This document shows, in pieces, positions 11,701 through 22,113 of a stretch of 64,000 nucleotides of DNA. Under the pieces are notes generated by a model. It ran no database searches and had not been told where the DNA came from. It saw only the letters and a list, made by a program, of their open reading frames with translations. Where the stretch lies: contig CATIUR010000005.1 of NCBI GenBank assembly GCA_949592205.1, positions 132,362,277 to 132,426,276 of the forward strand. Direction: 5' to 3'. Both the position numbers and the translations under genes were made by a program. The stretch comes from Helichrysum umbraculigerum. Its lineage: Eukaryota; Streptophyta; Magnoliopsida; Asterales; Asteraceae. Position 1 is the stretch's first letter; each line of letters begins with the position of its first letter.

Positions 11701-13166
11701 TTCACAACAATTTAAACATTCAAATTCTCACTGCTCAACTCGAAGCCTTAAAACCCGAAAATGTCAAAGATGAAGCCTTGCGGGGCATGGATAAACAATT
11801 CGAAATCAAACCTAACGGGATTAGGTATTTCTCAAACCGAATCTGGTTGCCTAGATTTGGGAACCTACGAGACTTGGTGATGGATGAAGCTCACAAGTCC
11901 AAATATTCTATCCATCCGGGATCCGATAAGATGTACCACGGTATCAAGGACTTCTACTGGTGGCCGAACATGAAAGCTGAAATCGCCACCTATGTCAGCA
12001 AGTGCCTTACTTGCTCCAAAGTCAAAATCGAATATCAAAAACCTTCTGGTTTACTTCAACAACCCAGTCTTCCTGAATGGAAATGGGAACAAATTGCCAT
12101 GGACTTCATAACCAAACTACCCAAATCCTCAAGCGGTTGCGATTCCATTTGGGTGATCGTGGATCGTCTCACAAAATCTGCTCACTTCCTGGCAATCAAG
12201 GAATCCGACAAAATGGAACGCCTCACCAACATTTATCTGAAGGAAATCGTGACCAAACATGGTGTTCCAATCTCAATTATCTCCGATAGAGATAGTCGTT
12301 TCACTTCACAATTTTGGCAATCACTTCAAAAATCCCTGGGTACTCGACTTGATATGAGTACCGTATACCATCCTCAAACAGACGGTCAAAGCGAACGAAC
12401 CATTCAAACACTTGAAGACATGCTACGGGCCTGCGTAGTAGACTTCGGTGTGAACTGGGAAAAACATCTACCATTGTGCGAGTTCTCGTACAACAACAGT
12501 TATCATACCAGCATCAAAGCCGCACCTTTCGAGGCACTGTACGGTCGTAAGTGCCGGTCACCTATCTGTTGGACCGAAGTTGGAGATAGCCAACTCACAG
12601 GTCCAGAAATCATTCACGAGACGACCGAAAGAATTGTCGAAATTCAAAACAAGCTCAAGGCCGCTCGTGATCGTCAGAAAAGTTATGCTGACGTGAGACG
12701 CAAACCACTCGAGTTCCAAGTTGGGGATCGAGTACTACTCAAAGTATCGCCTTGGAAAGGCGTAATTCGATTTGGTAAACGAGGGAAGTTGAATCCCAGA
12801 TACATTGGACCATTCGAGATCCTCGAAAGGATTGGTCCAGTGGCTTATCGATTGCAGCTGCCATCTGAACTCAGCAGCGTGCATCCCACATTTCATGTTT
12901 CAAATATGAAAAAGTGTCTATCTGATGAGACACTTATCATTCCACTCGATGAAATTCGAGTTGACGAGAAACTTCACTTTGTTGAGGAACCCGCCGAAAT
13001 TATGGACCGTGAGGTCAAACAACTTAAACAAAGTCGTATTCCCATTGTCAAAGTTAGGTGGAATTCGCGGCGTGGTCCGGAATTCACCTGGGAACGGGAA
13101 GACCAAATGCGACTCAAGTACCCTCAACTCTTCACTGATTCAACATCAAACACGACTTCAACATAA
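8724..13166 (+). pseudogene. gag-pol: Gag-Pol polyprotein of B with one nonsense codon (chromovirus)
   Basis: A single frame of 1480 codons is interrupted only by TAG at 10596-10598 (codon 625), inside the RT motif CIDYR-x-LN, where family members have Gln; this fits a CAG-to-TAG change. Domains in order: gag core (about residues 50-220, with FQEGALTWW and ARLVHEL-like motifs); CCHC zinc knuckles CNNCRRYGHSTKDC and CYECGNPGHFRDSC; protease with DTGA at 385; RT with FIDD at about 720-722; RNase H with YCDAS; integrase with a His/Cys finger and catalytic Asp 1127, Asp 1188 and Glu 1224; a GPF motif; and a C-terminal chromodomain (about 1421-1470, ending FTWEREDQMRLKYPQLF). The start ATG follows a 430-nt leader. 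The frame encodes copying of the element RNA into DNA and its integration. The chromodomain would tether integrase to chromatin. Confidence 0.95.
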
Positions 13167-13190
13167 ATTTCGGGACGAAATTCTTCTAAC

Positions 13191-13200
13191 AGGGGGAGAA
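13191..13200 (+). other. Polypurine tract of B
   Basis: AGGGGGAGAA directly abuts the 3' LTR. It primes plus-strand DNA synthesis in reverse transcription. Confidence 0.9.
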
Positions 13201-15823
13201 TGTGACACCCGTCAATTTAGGACTATAATTTAGTGCCTAATCAAGTTTTAATACATGTAATTAGTTCTGTGTTAGGCTAATTAATGTATCAATTATTATA
13301 TATATTGTTGAATATATATCTACAATTATGCGATTTGTTTAAATTGTACGAGCTTCAAAATCGAATGTAATTCGATTTAATATATACGGACGTTGGTGAA
13401 CAATTTTATTGAGTAATACAAGGATTATTAATGACGTTATCATGCTTAAAAATATTATGTCAATAATATTGAGAATCCAAGTTTTATCACACAATTAATA
13501 TAAACGCGAATAAAATGTAAATTCGCAAACAAAATGAGACAAATCACCGTTTATAATATAATTACTAAATGTTTAGTAAAATACTTCAACAAAAATACTG
13601 AATAATTATTCGTATTTTAGAACGCATATTAAAACTTAGAAAATAAATATTTAACGTTTAAACGACGGAGACAACGAACATCGCACGGAGCGCAGTGCGC
13701 GAACTGAAAAAGGTGGGGATTTAACCTCCACCACCTTATCCCCTTTTCTTTCATTTTATTTTCTTTCTTCTCTCTCTTACTCCCTCCTCTTTCATTTTTC
13801 TCTCAAACAAACCACAAACCACCATCAACGAAAATCGTAAAATAAACACGCTAAACGACCTCGGATCTTCAAGCCCTTTCGGAATAAAACGTTCACCACT
13901 TCGCGATCTACAATCCTATCTTTCCGGAATTTCATTTCGGCGATTTGTAAGTTTCCGACACAACTCCGAAAACTCTCGTTTTTAAGTTTTATAACTTGCT
14001 AGTTGTTTGTATAACCTTGTAATGTCCTAAAATGGGTTGGGTAAAAATATTAGGCCAATCGATGGCCGGAAAATGCGTTTTTGAAGTTGAAACTCCGATC
14101 AGACTTCGTACGTCGCATTTGGCCTGGAGCAAATGCGACGCAGCGACCTACGTCGCACTATATCCCCTACGTCGCATTAGCGACGCAGCGCCCTACGTCG
14201 CACTTAGCGACGCAAACCCTTACGTCGCAGAAATCAACTACGTCGCCTATAGCGACGCCACGTACAACGTCGCATTAAATTGCGAAAGTCGCACATAGCG
14301 ACGCCATGCCCAACGTCGCAGTCAGGAATCTGCGACGTCGCACCCAACGTCGCACCCAACGTCGCACAAACCAGAACCTTGAAAACACAGATTTTTACTA
14401 AGTGTCGAGGCTCGAAATTTTATCACTTGATTTCACCCAAATTCAAGTCCAGATGCGTTTTTCCTTAAAGCAATATAGTAGAAATAAAAATTTTCCAAGC
14501 TGACCTGGCAGCTCGACCCCAGCCAGGGGCTCTGCCCCTTGGACCCCGCCAGGGGCTGCCTCCCCTTGGACCCCGCTAACCAGGGGCGCTGCCCCCGGAC
14601 CCCCGTACTTAGACTTCGTAAGCACATTTTTACACCAGATGTCGAGCTTATACAACTTCAAATGCTTATACAATACGACTTTTAGAACATAATGGGACTT
14701 ATACTTCAAGTGTAACACTTCAAAAACAAGACGACAACAACAACACTTTTATTCCAACTAATCACCAACGTGCCGTACGCGTTTTCAAAAGACAATTCAA
14801 CTAAGTTATTGTAACTTGGAACAATTCAATCAAACAAGTCGTTGTAACTTGTAACTATACAAACAACCAAATCGGGGTAATTTGGACATTAAGTTAGACA
14901 AACAATTCCAATGGTAGTCTTTCGAGATACCAATACAATTAATGACAATTTAAGTGTCGTGGACACATTCAGGTTTCAAGCCTTTGGACACCAACTCACA
15001 GCTAATTACTTCAAGTTTATTAAGTTAAACACTTCAAGAACCAGGTGAGTTTCATGGCCCCATTTTCACTACTTTTACTAGGGGTGTGATATTACTACTT
15101 CATTTTGTTTTACAAGTAGAACGCAAGTGCCAAACTTCAAATACTACATGAGTTTCAAGCTAATCAATTTAAAGTCCTCCATAGCATAGTCTCTAGTATT
15201 TATAGCGTGAATGTTAGTATATGATATCATATGGGATTGACAATCCTCATCCGGGTTAGCACGCACTAACCGGTCAAACGGATGTATTAGCATTTGGGAA
15301 GACGAGTGTTGATTAGGCACTCGTAGGAGGCATGTCAAGTTAGGTTTCCTTAAGTGGGCCTGACAAATCAAGTTAAGCTCAGACTATGTGCTCATGGACA
15401 GTATAACTTTTATTTTGCTTAATTGCATTTTAAATTCAATATAAATCTTGCGGTTCTTACAACTATACATTGACATACAAATATGTGAGCTCACCAGCGT
15501 TTTCGCTGACCCATTTTAGTATTTATCACAGGTACCCAGCAGTAGTTTGGCTGCACAAGCAGGAATTATTAGCTCGAGTCAGCATATATACAACTAGAGA
15601 TTGGACTACATTATTATATTTTGTAAAAGTAATTATGCTATGTAATCTCTAAATTTCAGGAACCGAGCTAATGTAACAATATTTTGATGTAAACATTTAC
15701 TTTATCTATACAAGTTTAAAACGACGCATATAGTGGTCGTTCATTATATCTTATGTGCTTTGTATATTGATTAGTGACACCCAAATCAAGCTTCCGCAAA
15801 TCATTAAATTTGGGGGTGCCACA
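13201..15823 (+). repeat. 3' LTR of element B
   Basis: It is 2623 bp, TGTGACACCC...GGGGGTGCCACA, followed by the TSD CTAAA. It is uninterrupted, so it shows the pre-insertion order of the 5' LTR. The TACGTCGCA array is at 14109-14367 and the GC-hairpin array at 14523-14605. The open frames at 14032-14718 and 15144-15652 are repeat translations. Confidence 0.95.
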
Positions 15824-15828
15824 CTAAA

Positions 15829-17252
15829 GACCTCACCCGATCGGCTGGCCAACTCCAACCGATCAGCTAACTAAGGACCTCAGCCGATCGGCTATGAACC
15901 TTCACTTCACAATTTTTACTAAGTATCGAAACTAAGATTTTGCTACTTGATTTTACCCCGAATACAAATTTCGAATGCGTTTTCATTAAAGCAATGTAGA
16001 AGAAATAAAAAAATTTCGAGCTGACCTGGCATCTCGACCCCAGCCAGGGGCCAGCCCCTTGGACCCCGCCAGGGGTTGCCACCCCTGGGACCTCGCTAAC
16101 CAGGGGCGCTTCCCCCGGACCCCCGTACACAATTCCATACATTATAAAAATACGATTTCATAAATCATTATTTTAAACTATCACCAACGGGCCGTATACA
16201 TTTTTCACAACTTCAAACATAAACATTAACCAAAGTAATTGGACATAACTAGTTGAGGGAACAACTAGCATGGATGGTCTGTTGAGACCTCTAATCATTA
16301 AAACCTTGCGCGTTTAACACGCCCAGCAGGTTTCCACATCTAATCATTAAAACCTTGCGCGTTTAGGACGCCCAGCAGGTTTCAGTCGTTGGAGACGACA
16401 TCATTTCTCTTGTAAACCATCATTTGTGCTTGATAGCATCTCATTAGGCTCAGGTGAGTTTCATAGCCCCTATTTTACTGTTTTTACTCTAGGGGTGAGA
16501 ATACATGCCTGTTTTGTTTTACATGTGAACGCAAGTATCAAATATCGCTATATTCTGTATGAGTTATTCATCTAATCATCATAAGTCCTCAATAGCATAG
16601 TTTGGTAATACTTTGTACCGTGAATGTTAGTGTATGGTACCATATGGGACTGACAATCCTCGTCCGGGTCAGCAAGCACTGACTGGTCAAACGGACGCAT
16701 TATCATTTGTTCATACGTGTGTTGATTAGGCACACGCATAGAGGCACCCTCGCTCAGGCACTTAATTGTGATCCTGACACCTCAGTTAAGCTCAGACTAT
16801 GTGCTCATGGTAGTTATATACATCATTTATCAATTACTTATTTGTTAAATTACAAATATTCATACTTAAATCTTGCGGTTCATACATTACACTTTATCAT
16901 TAAACCTGTGAGCTCACCAGCTTTTAGCTGATCATTTTAGCGTATATTCTCAGGTATTCAGCAGTAGAAGGACTGCCACTCAAGATGCACATTAGCTCGA
17001 GTCGCATTCAGACATCGAGAGATTGTCATGCATTACTATATTTTGTATAATTTAGTTATGCCATAGAATCTCTATCATTTGGCTCAAGAGCTTTTGTAAA
17101 CTATATTATAACAGTGTAAAACTTTTATAATATCAATGTATTTTGTAAAACGACGCATATAGAGTCATTCCTTGTATACCTTGTGTGTTTGATTATTGAT
17201 TAGTCGCGTCCCGACCCGAATCGCTTCCGCATCATAATTTGGGGGTGCGACA
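15829..17252 (+). mobile_element. Solo LTR A, right part
   Basis: It picks up exactly where 2882 stopped, inside the CCGATCGG array (copies at 15837 and 15884, a mutated one at 15859). It then has the GC-hairpin array (16043-16135), the CCTGTGAGCTCACCAGC block and acceptor-like TTCTCAG ending at 16953. It ends GGGGGTGCGACA with TSD CTATT at 17253-17257. Confidence 0.88.
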
Positions 17253-17257
17253 CTATT

Positions 17258-17343
17258 AGAGGTTTACCATTCGAGATGTTTTTTTTTTTTTTGGAAATGC
17301 TATTATGTGCCCCATGGCACATGATTAGTCTCATCTAATATAC
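17258..17343. other. Short unassigned flank
   Basis: It contains a T16-like homopolymer and a near-palindrome (ATGTGCCCCATGGCACAT). Nothing coding is visible. Confidence 0.4.
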
Positions 17344-17346
17344 TAA

Positions 17347-17631
17347 GAGCATTTTCAATGGAAGGTTTTTATGAAGTTTTTTTTTTACAAAAAACTTTTT
17401 CAAAAGCTCAATCCTATTGGAGCTAATAGCTCAATTCGGCAATGGGTTTGCCACAATTGAGCTATTGCTCAATGGCTCAATTGAGTTATACCCCTTTGTT
17501 AATTTAGAGAAAAAAAACTTTGCAATGACTTAAACAATTGGACTGTAAAGCTTAATAGTTTATGGAAACAAGTAAAGTGTGATTTAGCATTGAGAAAAAG
17601 CTTTGCAAAGCTCAAACTATTGTGGATGCTC
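17347..17631. mobile_element. Harbinger-like MITE (TAA TSD)
   Basis: This 285-bp element is flanked by TAA at 17344-17346 and 17632-17634. The ends are inverted: GAGCATTTTCAATGG at the left, and GAGCATCCACAATAG as the complement of the right end. The interior resembles the decayed repeat at 1679-1813. It has no coding capacity. Confidence 0.7.
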
Positions 17632-17634
17632 TAA

Positions 17635-18166
17635 TATTTTCTTTTCTACATACTACTTAGTATTAATTACTTTTGAACTAAATCACTTTTCCTATTATAC
17701 CATTCCTTCAATAATACATTTCAGTTTAAATATTATAAGTAGACTTGATCACGTCCATATTATTAGCTCAAAATCATCACCCATATCGCAATTCTGAATT
17801 TTTTAAAAAACAAATTGGCTCAATAATCATAATCATAATTTATAATCCTTTAAAAACTAAAATCTTCTTGAATATTCCTTTTAATGACAATATTCCAAAA
17901 GATAATTACGTCAATATTTTCCCGATGCTATTGAAAGTATTACGTTATGAAGAAGCCACTGTCCAGTACAATTATTGGAAAGCTATTATTTTTTTAAAAA
18001 CTTTACTTCTTGAAATTGAATCATTGTATTCATTATTTTTGGCGCCAACATATCATATATTTAATTTAATTTTGTTATTTGGATTACAACTATATTTCAA
18101 TGTTTCTATTACACCCTTTAACATGTATATTGAAACGCTCCGGAATTTTTTTATTTTTTTATACCT
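17635..18166. other. Unassigned AT-rich DNA
   Basis: I see no element boundary or known motif. A 215-codon plus-strand frame starts at 17745 and runs into the hairpin array to 18392. Its composition is that of random AT-rich sequence, it has no recognisable domain, and it crosses a tandem repeat, so I do not call it a gene. Confidence 0.4.
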
Positions 18167-18419
18167 TACGCGATCCGAGTTATCAAGTGGGAACGCGTAT
18201 TTACTCTATGAAATCTACTGTGACCATTTTATACTAAGTTACGCGATCCTATCAAATGGGTGGGATCGCGTACATACAAATGAAATGAACTGTGACCATT
18301 TTTCTCTTTGTTACGCAATCCTTGATATAAGGTTGGGATTGCGTACTCATGAACAAAAATGCACTGTAACAAATTTTTACTATGATACGTGATCCTAAGA
18401 AGATGATGGGATCGCGTAT
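18167..18419. repeat. Four-unit 73-bp tandem repeat of TACGCGATCC hairpins
   Basis: Units start at 18167, 18240, 18312 and 18386. Each opens TACGCGATCC and closes GGGATCGCGTA about 15-20 nt later, so each can fold into a hairpin, followed by a shared CTGTGACCATTTTT stretch in the first three. In unit 3 both arms have changed together (TACGCAATCC / GGGATTGCGTA), keeping the pairing. Unit 4 has a G-T wobble. Unit 1 is partly mispaired. Confidence 0.85.
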
Positions 18420-20063
18420 CAATGTTTGACTGCAGCTACATGACCAAACTCAGATTTTAACTCGTTTTCGGACACGCATAATTTTTTATTCGTTATGAGT
18501 TAGGACCTGAAATTTTGCGGACACCTCCACAACACCAAAATGAAGGTTTCCCTTTTCACACTTTTTCAAAATTCACAATAACGAAGAATTCGGACGTGTC
18601 ACCAATTTATGGTCGTTTTGACCACTTTTGGATACAACTCAAATTACAAACCATATGCAATTAGAGCTGGACCTTTTACCTACAACACAAGCAACCCGAA
18701 CCAAGTTTAAAACTTGCGACAATTAACCCATACCACAAATCCAACTCGTTTTAGCTTATAGGCACGTTTATGACCCGTTTGGATACTTTTGACCCATTTA
18801 CCATAACAACAACCCTTTGACTCATTCACTTCCAACTTTTATACTCATTTGACCAATTTAGTGTAACTAACAACATATCATCAATACTTACAAACCAAAG
18901 GCCGAATTTGACACTTGACCATTTTTCACCACTTTACAAAATATGAAGTTCAACACCTCTATTCACTTTCAATCCAAAACAAACCTTCTCACATTTACTT
19001 ACATCCAAAAACCACTAATTTACTAATCACTATTTGACTTTACAAAGTCAACAATACCATACCAATAACTATTGCAACTCCATTTCAAATCGACACATGA
19101 CATAAAAAGGTAGTTTTGGGCGAATTATACAAGTGACAATTCACAACGACAATTCAAAAGAAGAAGAAGCTTGTCTGACCATAAAGCAAGCTCCAACCCA
19201 CGCTATCTTCTTGCTACCATAATTCACTCATTATATCCATTTGGTTCAACAGAACCATATACCTACAACATAAAACAACTAAAAGAGTGAGCAAAATGCT
19301 TAGTGAGCATACGAGCAATTAAATGAATAATCCACAAAACAACACTGAAACAACACTTAGCAAATATGTGCTTAAGCAGATAACTACTGAGCTGAGCAAT
19401 TGTAGAGATTACTCTGTACACTATGCGGATCCGCGACCAATAGAAACAAGCATGCTTAGCACCATATCACATCGATATGCATACCAAGGTCCAGAAACAA
19501 GCACGCTTAATACCATATCACGTCGATATGCATACTAAGCTCCACAACTCTATGCTAACATAAGTTAGCAAATCTGATCAACATTAAATCTTGAGAGTCC
19601 CGTAATCACTATCAGTTAGTGATTTGGAATCACAAAGTGTAAAGTTAAATTGTAGAAGGGGGGGTTGAATACAATTTAAAACTATTTCAGATTAAAGCTT
19701 AGTTGATTAGTTAGTTTTAAATTGATTAACAGAAACAGAGTATAAGTAATAGCAACAGAGTAACACAGATTATAGATATGACAATATCAAAGTAATAAAG
19801 TAATGATAGCTAAAATGATGAATTATATTGATCATACAATTCACAAGTGTTGAATGCGGAATGGATTAACCAAAGTTAATCCAATTCAAACACTTAGCTA
19901 ATCTATTACAGAAGAGATGAACAGCAGTGGACAAACACGCTGACTGTTCACTCGCTGGATCGACAATACGTACAAACTGATCACTGACACACAAGTGATA
20001 AGTACGATTGAACGACTAGCCTCTACAGTACAAAACACTAAACTATTTATACTACAAGAGTTC
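18420..20063. repeat. Degenerate dispersed-repeat DNA, probably an old LTR remnant
   Basis: The sequence has the look of plant LTR DNA: repeated TTTTGACCCATTT-type phrases, a G7 run in AGAAGGGGGGGTTGAATA near 19656, and TATA-like ACTATTTATAC near 20042. I could not find matching LTR ends or coding domains. Element D inserted at its right end after AGTTC (20059-20063). A local tandem pair lies at 19443-19541. Confidence 0.4.
19443..19541. repeat. Two-copy tandem repeat of about 51 bp
   Basis: The units GAAACAAGCATGCTTAGC...CGATATGCATAC and GAAACAAGCACGCTTAAT...CGATATGCATAC are directly adjacent and about 85 per cent alike. The 71-codon frame at 19323-19538 is a translation of this repeat. Confidence 0.7.
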
Positions 20064-20585
20064 TGATGTGACCCAAAAAGTCATGTTTTTAAGGACATAT
20101 TTCCACACTTTTTGGACTATTCTTTGATGAAAACATTTCAAAACCATCATTATTTACCAAAAATCACCAAGGTAGTCTAAATATAGACGTTGCTGCAAAA
20201 ATCGGTTAAAACGTCCAAATAACACGCAAACCGAGGCAAAACAATCACCTTAAATTTTCCGTTCTCAATATTCTTATGGAAATAGAGCTTAGTTCATATT
20301 TTATGATTCCATAGGAAAATCCAAGACCGGAGGTGAAAGAATCAGAAGAAACGGACGAAAGACGGAGAAGATATGCAGTCTGGAAGCTCACCGATCGTCA
20401 TCTGGAACACGCAAAAGTTAAACACTTCCAAATTTGGCAAAAGCGGTGTCATTAGAAGCGTAACGGAAAAATGAAGCCAACGGCGCAAGAATCAAGCAAA
20501 TCGGAGCCCAAACGAAGAAGATACGGACGAACCAAGCAACCGAGAAACAAGCGGAGGCCAAACCAAGCACCCCCCCTTGGCACTA

Positions 20586-20641
20586 GGTACCGTATACGGT
20601 ACCCTAGGTGCCGTATACGGCCCTTAGGGTGCCGTATACGG
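20586..20641. repeat. CCGTATACGG palindrome array in D 5' LTR
   Basis: It contains a perfect 18-bp palindrome, GGTACCGTATACGGTACC (20586-20603), followed by CCGTATACGG at 20611-20620 and 20632-20641, spaced 21 bp. It lies about 115 bp upstream of the TATA box. The 3' LTR copy is at 63295-63350, where one unit carries a CG-to-CA change. Confidence 0.85.
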
Positions 20642-20756
20642 GGTTGGTTGGCTTGTAAGGTGCCGTTTGCCCCCCCTTGGTCCGCTTGCCCCGTATGCTG
20701 CTTTGATGCTTGTATCTTATGCTTCAAGACTTGTACCAAGCCTTCCACCATTCTCC

Positions 20757-20764
20757 TATAAATA
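20757..20764 (+). promoter_or_regulatory. TATA box of D 5' LTR
   Basis: TATAAATA is followed within 30-60 bp by a CT-rich leader (TTTCTTTCTCTCTCT), the usual arrangement of a plant LTR promoter. The same box is in the 3' LTR at 63476-63483. Confidence 0.7.
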
Positions 20765-22113
20765 CTAACCTCCATTTCTCATTTTCACACACCTCACATC
20801 TCATTTTCTTTCTCTCTCTAAAAACTTCTCTCTAGAATTAGGTTAGCATTCTCTCTCTAGCACTACTCTTAGGAGTTAGAGGAAAATTAGTAGGTTAGAG
20901 TAGAAGCTCTTAGTAGCTTTTGTACGGAGTTACTCCGAGACTTCAGATTTGTGAAGATTTGTCTGTATTACTCTCATATTCAAGTTTAATACAATCTCTC
21001 GCATTTATTCTTTTGATTATGCTTTCTTATTATGCATGCTTAGGAATGAATGCTAGAATTATGCTAGGCTAGACAAATCAATGTTTGCTGTGATGTATGC
21101 AATGTTAGGATAGTTATGATATAATTTACAATTGGGGATGACACCATTATGAAACAACGGAGGTAACGTTATACGGCTTTCATTTGTATAGCGCCGGAAT
21201 CATCACGAATGTGTGTAGTACGGAACGTGGAAGCTATGAAAGTTGTGGGCACAATCCGTTGTAGAAATAATGATTCCCAATTGTAAACATACTGTTACTC
21301 TGTCTGTGTAGGTTTAAAACTGTTTGCGAACTTATAAGCTGAACTTCTGCCTGTTTATCTATCCAACTTATGCTGTGGTTTGTATCCTCCTCCCTAGAAC
21401 CTGGCCAATTGCTAAAAGTAGGATTGCCAACTATTCTGTGTATGATGATCAATGAACTCAACATGGTCGTTGTTCCCTTGATTGAAACACATCCGAGGGA
21501 CACGAAGCATAGGATTAGAGATAGATTAGGTTCACGCTTGTTTGTTGTGTATCTTTGGGACAACTTCCGGGATATCCATGATTTAATTATTAGGTCAGTT
21601 AATATGATGACTAGTGTTCCGTCCTATTGCATGTTCTTGTTTGATTGTTGCTTAGGTACTGCATGCTAGACATACGCAAACATTATCACTGCCCTGCTAA
21701 TTAGATTTTCATGAACATAGTAAACATAATACAGATAGGTTAACATGTATGTAATAGTTGTGATGAGTGTATGATTAATGATGAACAATTCAGCTGACCG
21801 CTAGACAGATTATCCCAACCGGTTCCGCGGGTTAAACCCTGTTCATGTTATTGTTCAATGAACAATTCATGCCATGATACTAACGTCTTCCGGATGTCTG
21901 TAAATGGGGACCTGGATTAGAGGATAGTTGTCAGTTAAATTGGTCTGTGCATTTGGGAGAACTTCCGGTGTACTGGACATTCTATAACTGCTATCCATGT
22001 AACATATTATATATCTGATTGCGGACAACTCTACATTAGGTATATAGTAGGATCGTAGCTGTAGCTCATTAAGAAATATAGGAATATCTAGTGAGTAATC
22101 TGGAACCCTAATT

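Larger units (their letters stand above)
2883..15823 (+). mobile_element. Element B: near-complete Tekay/Del-like Ty3/gypsy retrotransposon
   Basis: Two LTRs (2883-8272 and 13201-15823) flank a PBS, one gag-pol frame and a PPT, and the whole is bracketed by CTAAA at 2878-2882 and 15824-15828. Without the nested LTR C the element is about 10.16 kb, with LTRs of about 2.61 and 2.62 kb. Lineage is assigned from the long LTRs, the initiator-Met PBS, and an integrase followed by a chromodomain. By eye the two LTRs differ at only a small number of sites plus a 12-bp repeat expansion, so the insertion is fairly recent. It cannot move by itself now because pol has a stop codon. Confidence 0.95.

Noticed and set aside
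17745..18392. 215-codon plus-strand frame
   Set aside because: AT-rich composition, no domain, and it crosses the 73-bp hairpin array; more likely chance than a gene.
18167..18419. CRISPR-like appearance of spaced palindromic repeats (also the F and LTR arrays)
   Set aside because: Only a few units, spacers are not unique sequences of constant length, no cas genes, and the genome is clearly a plant's.
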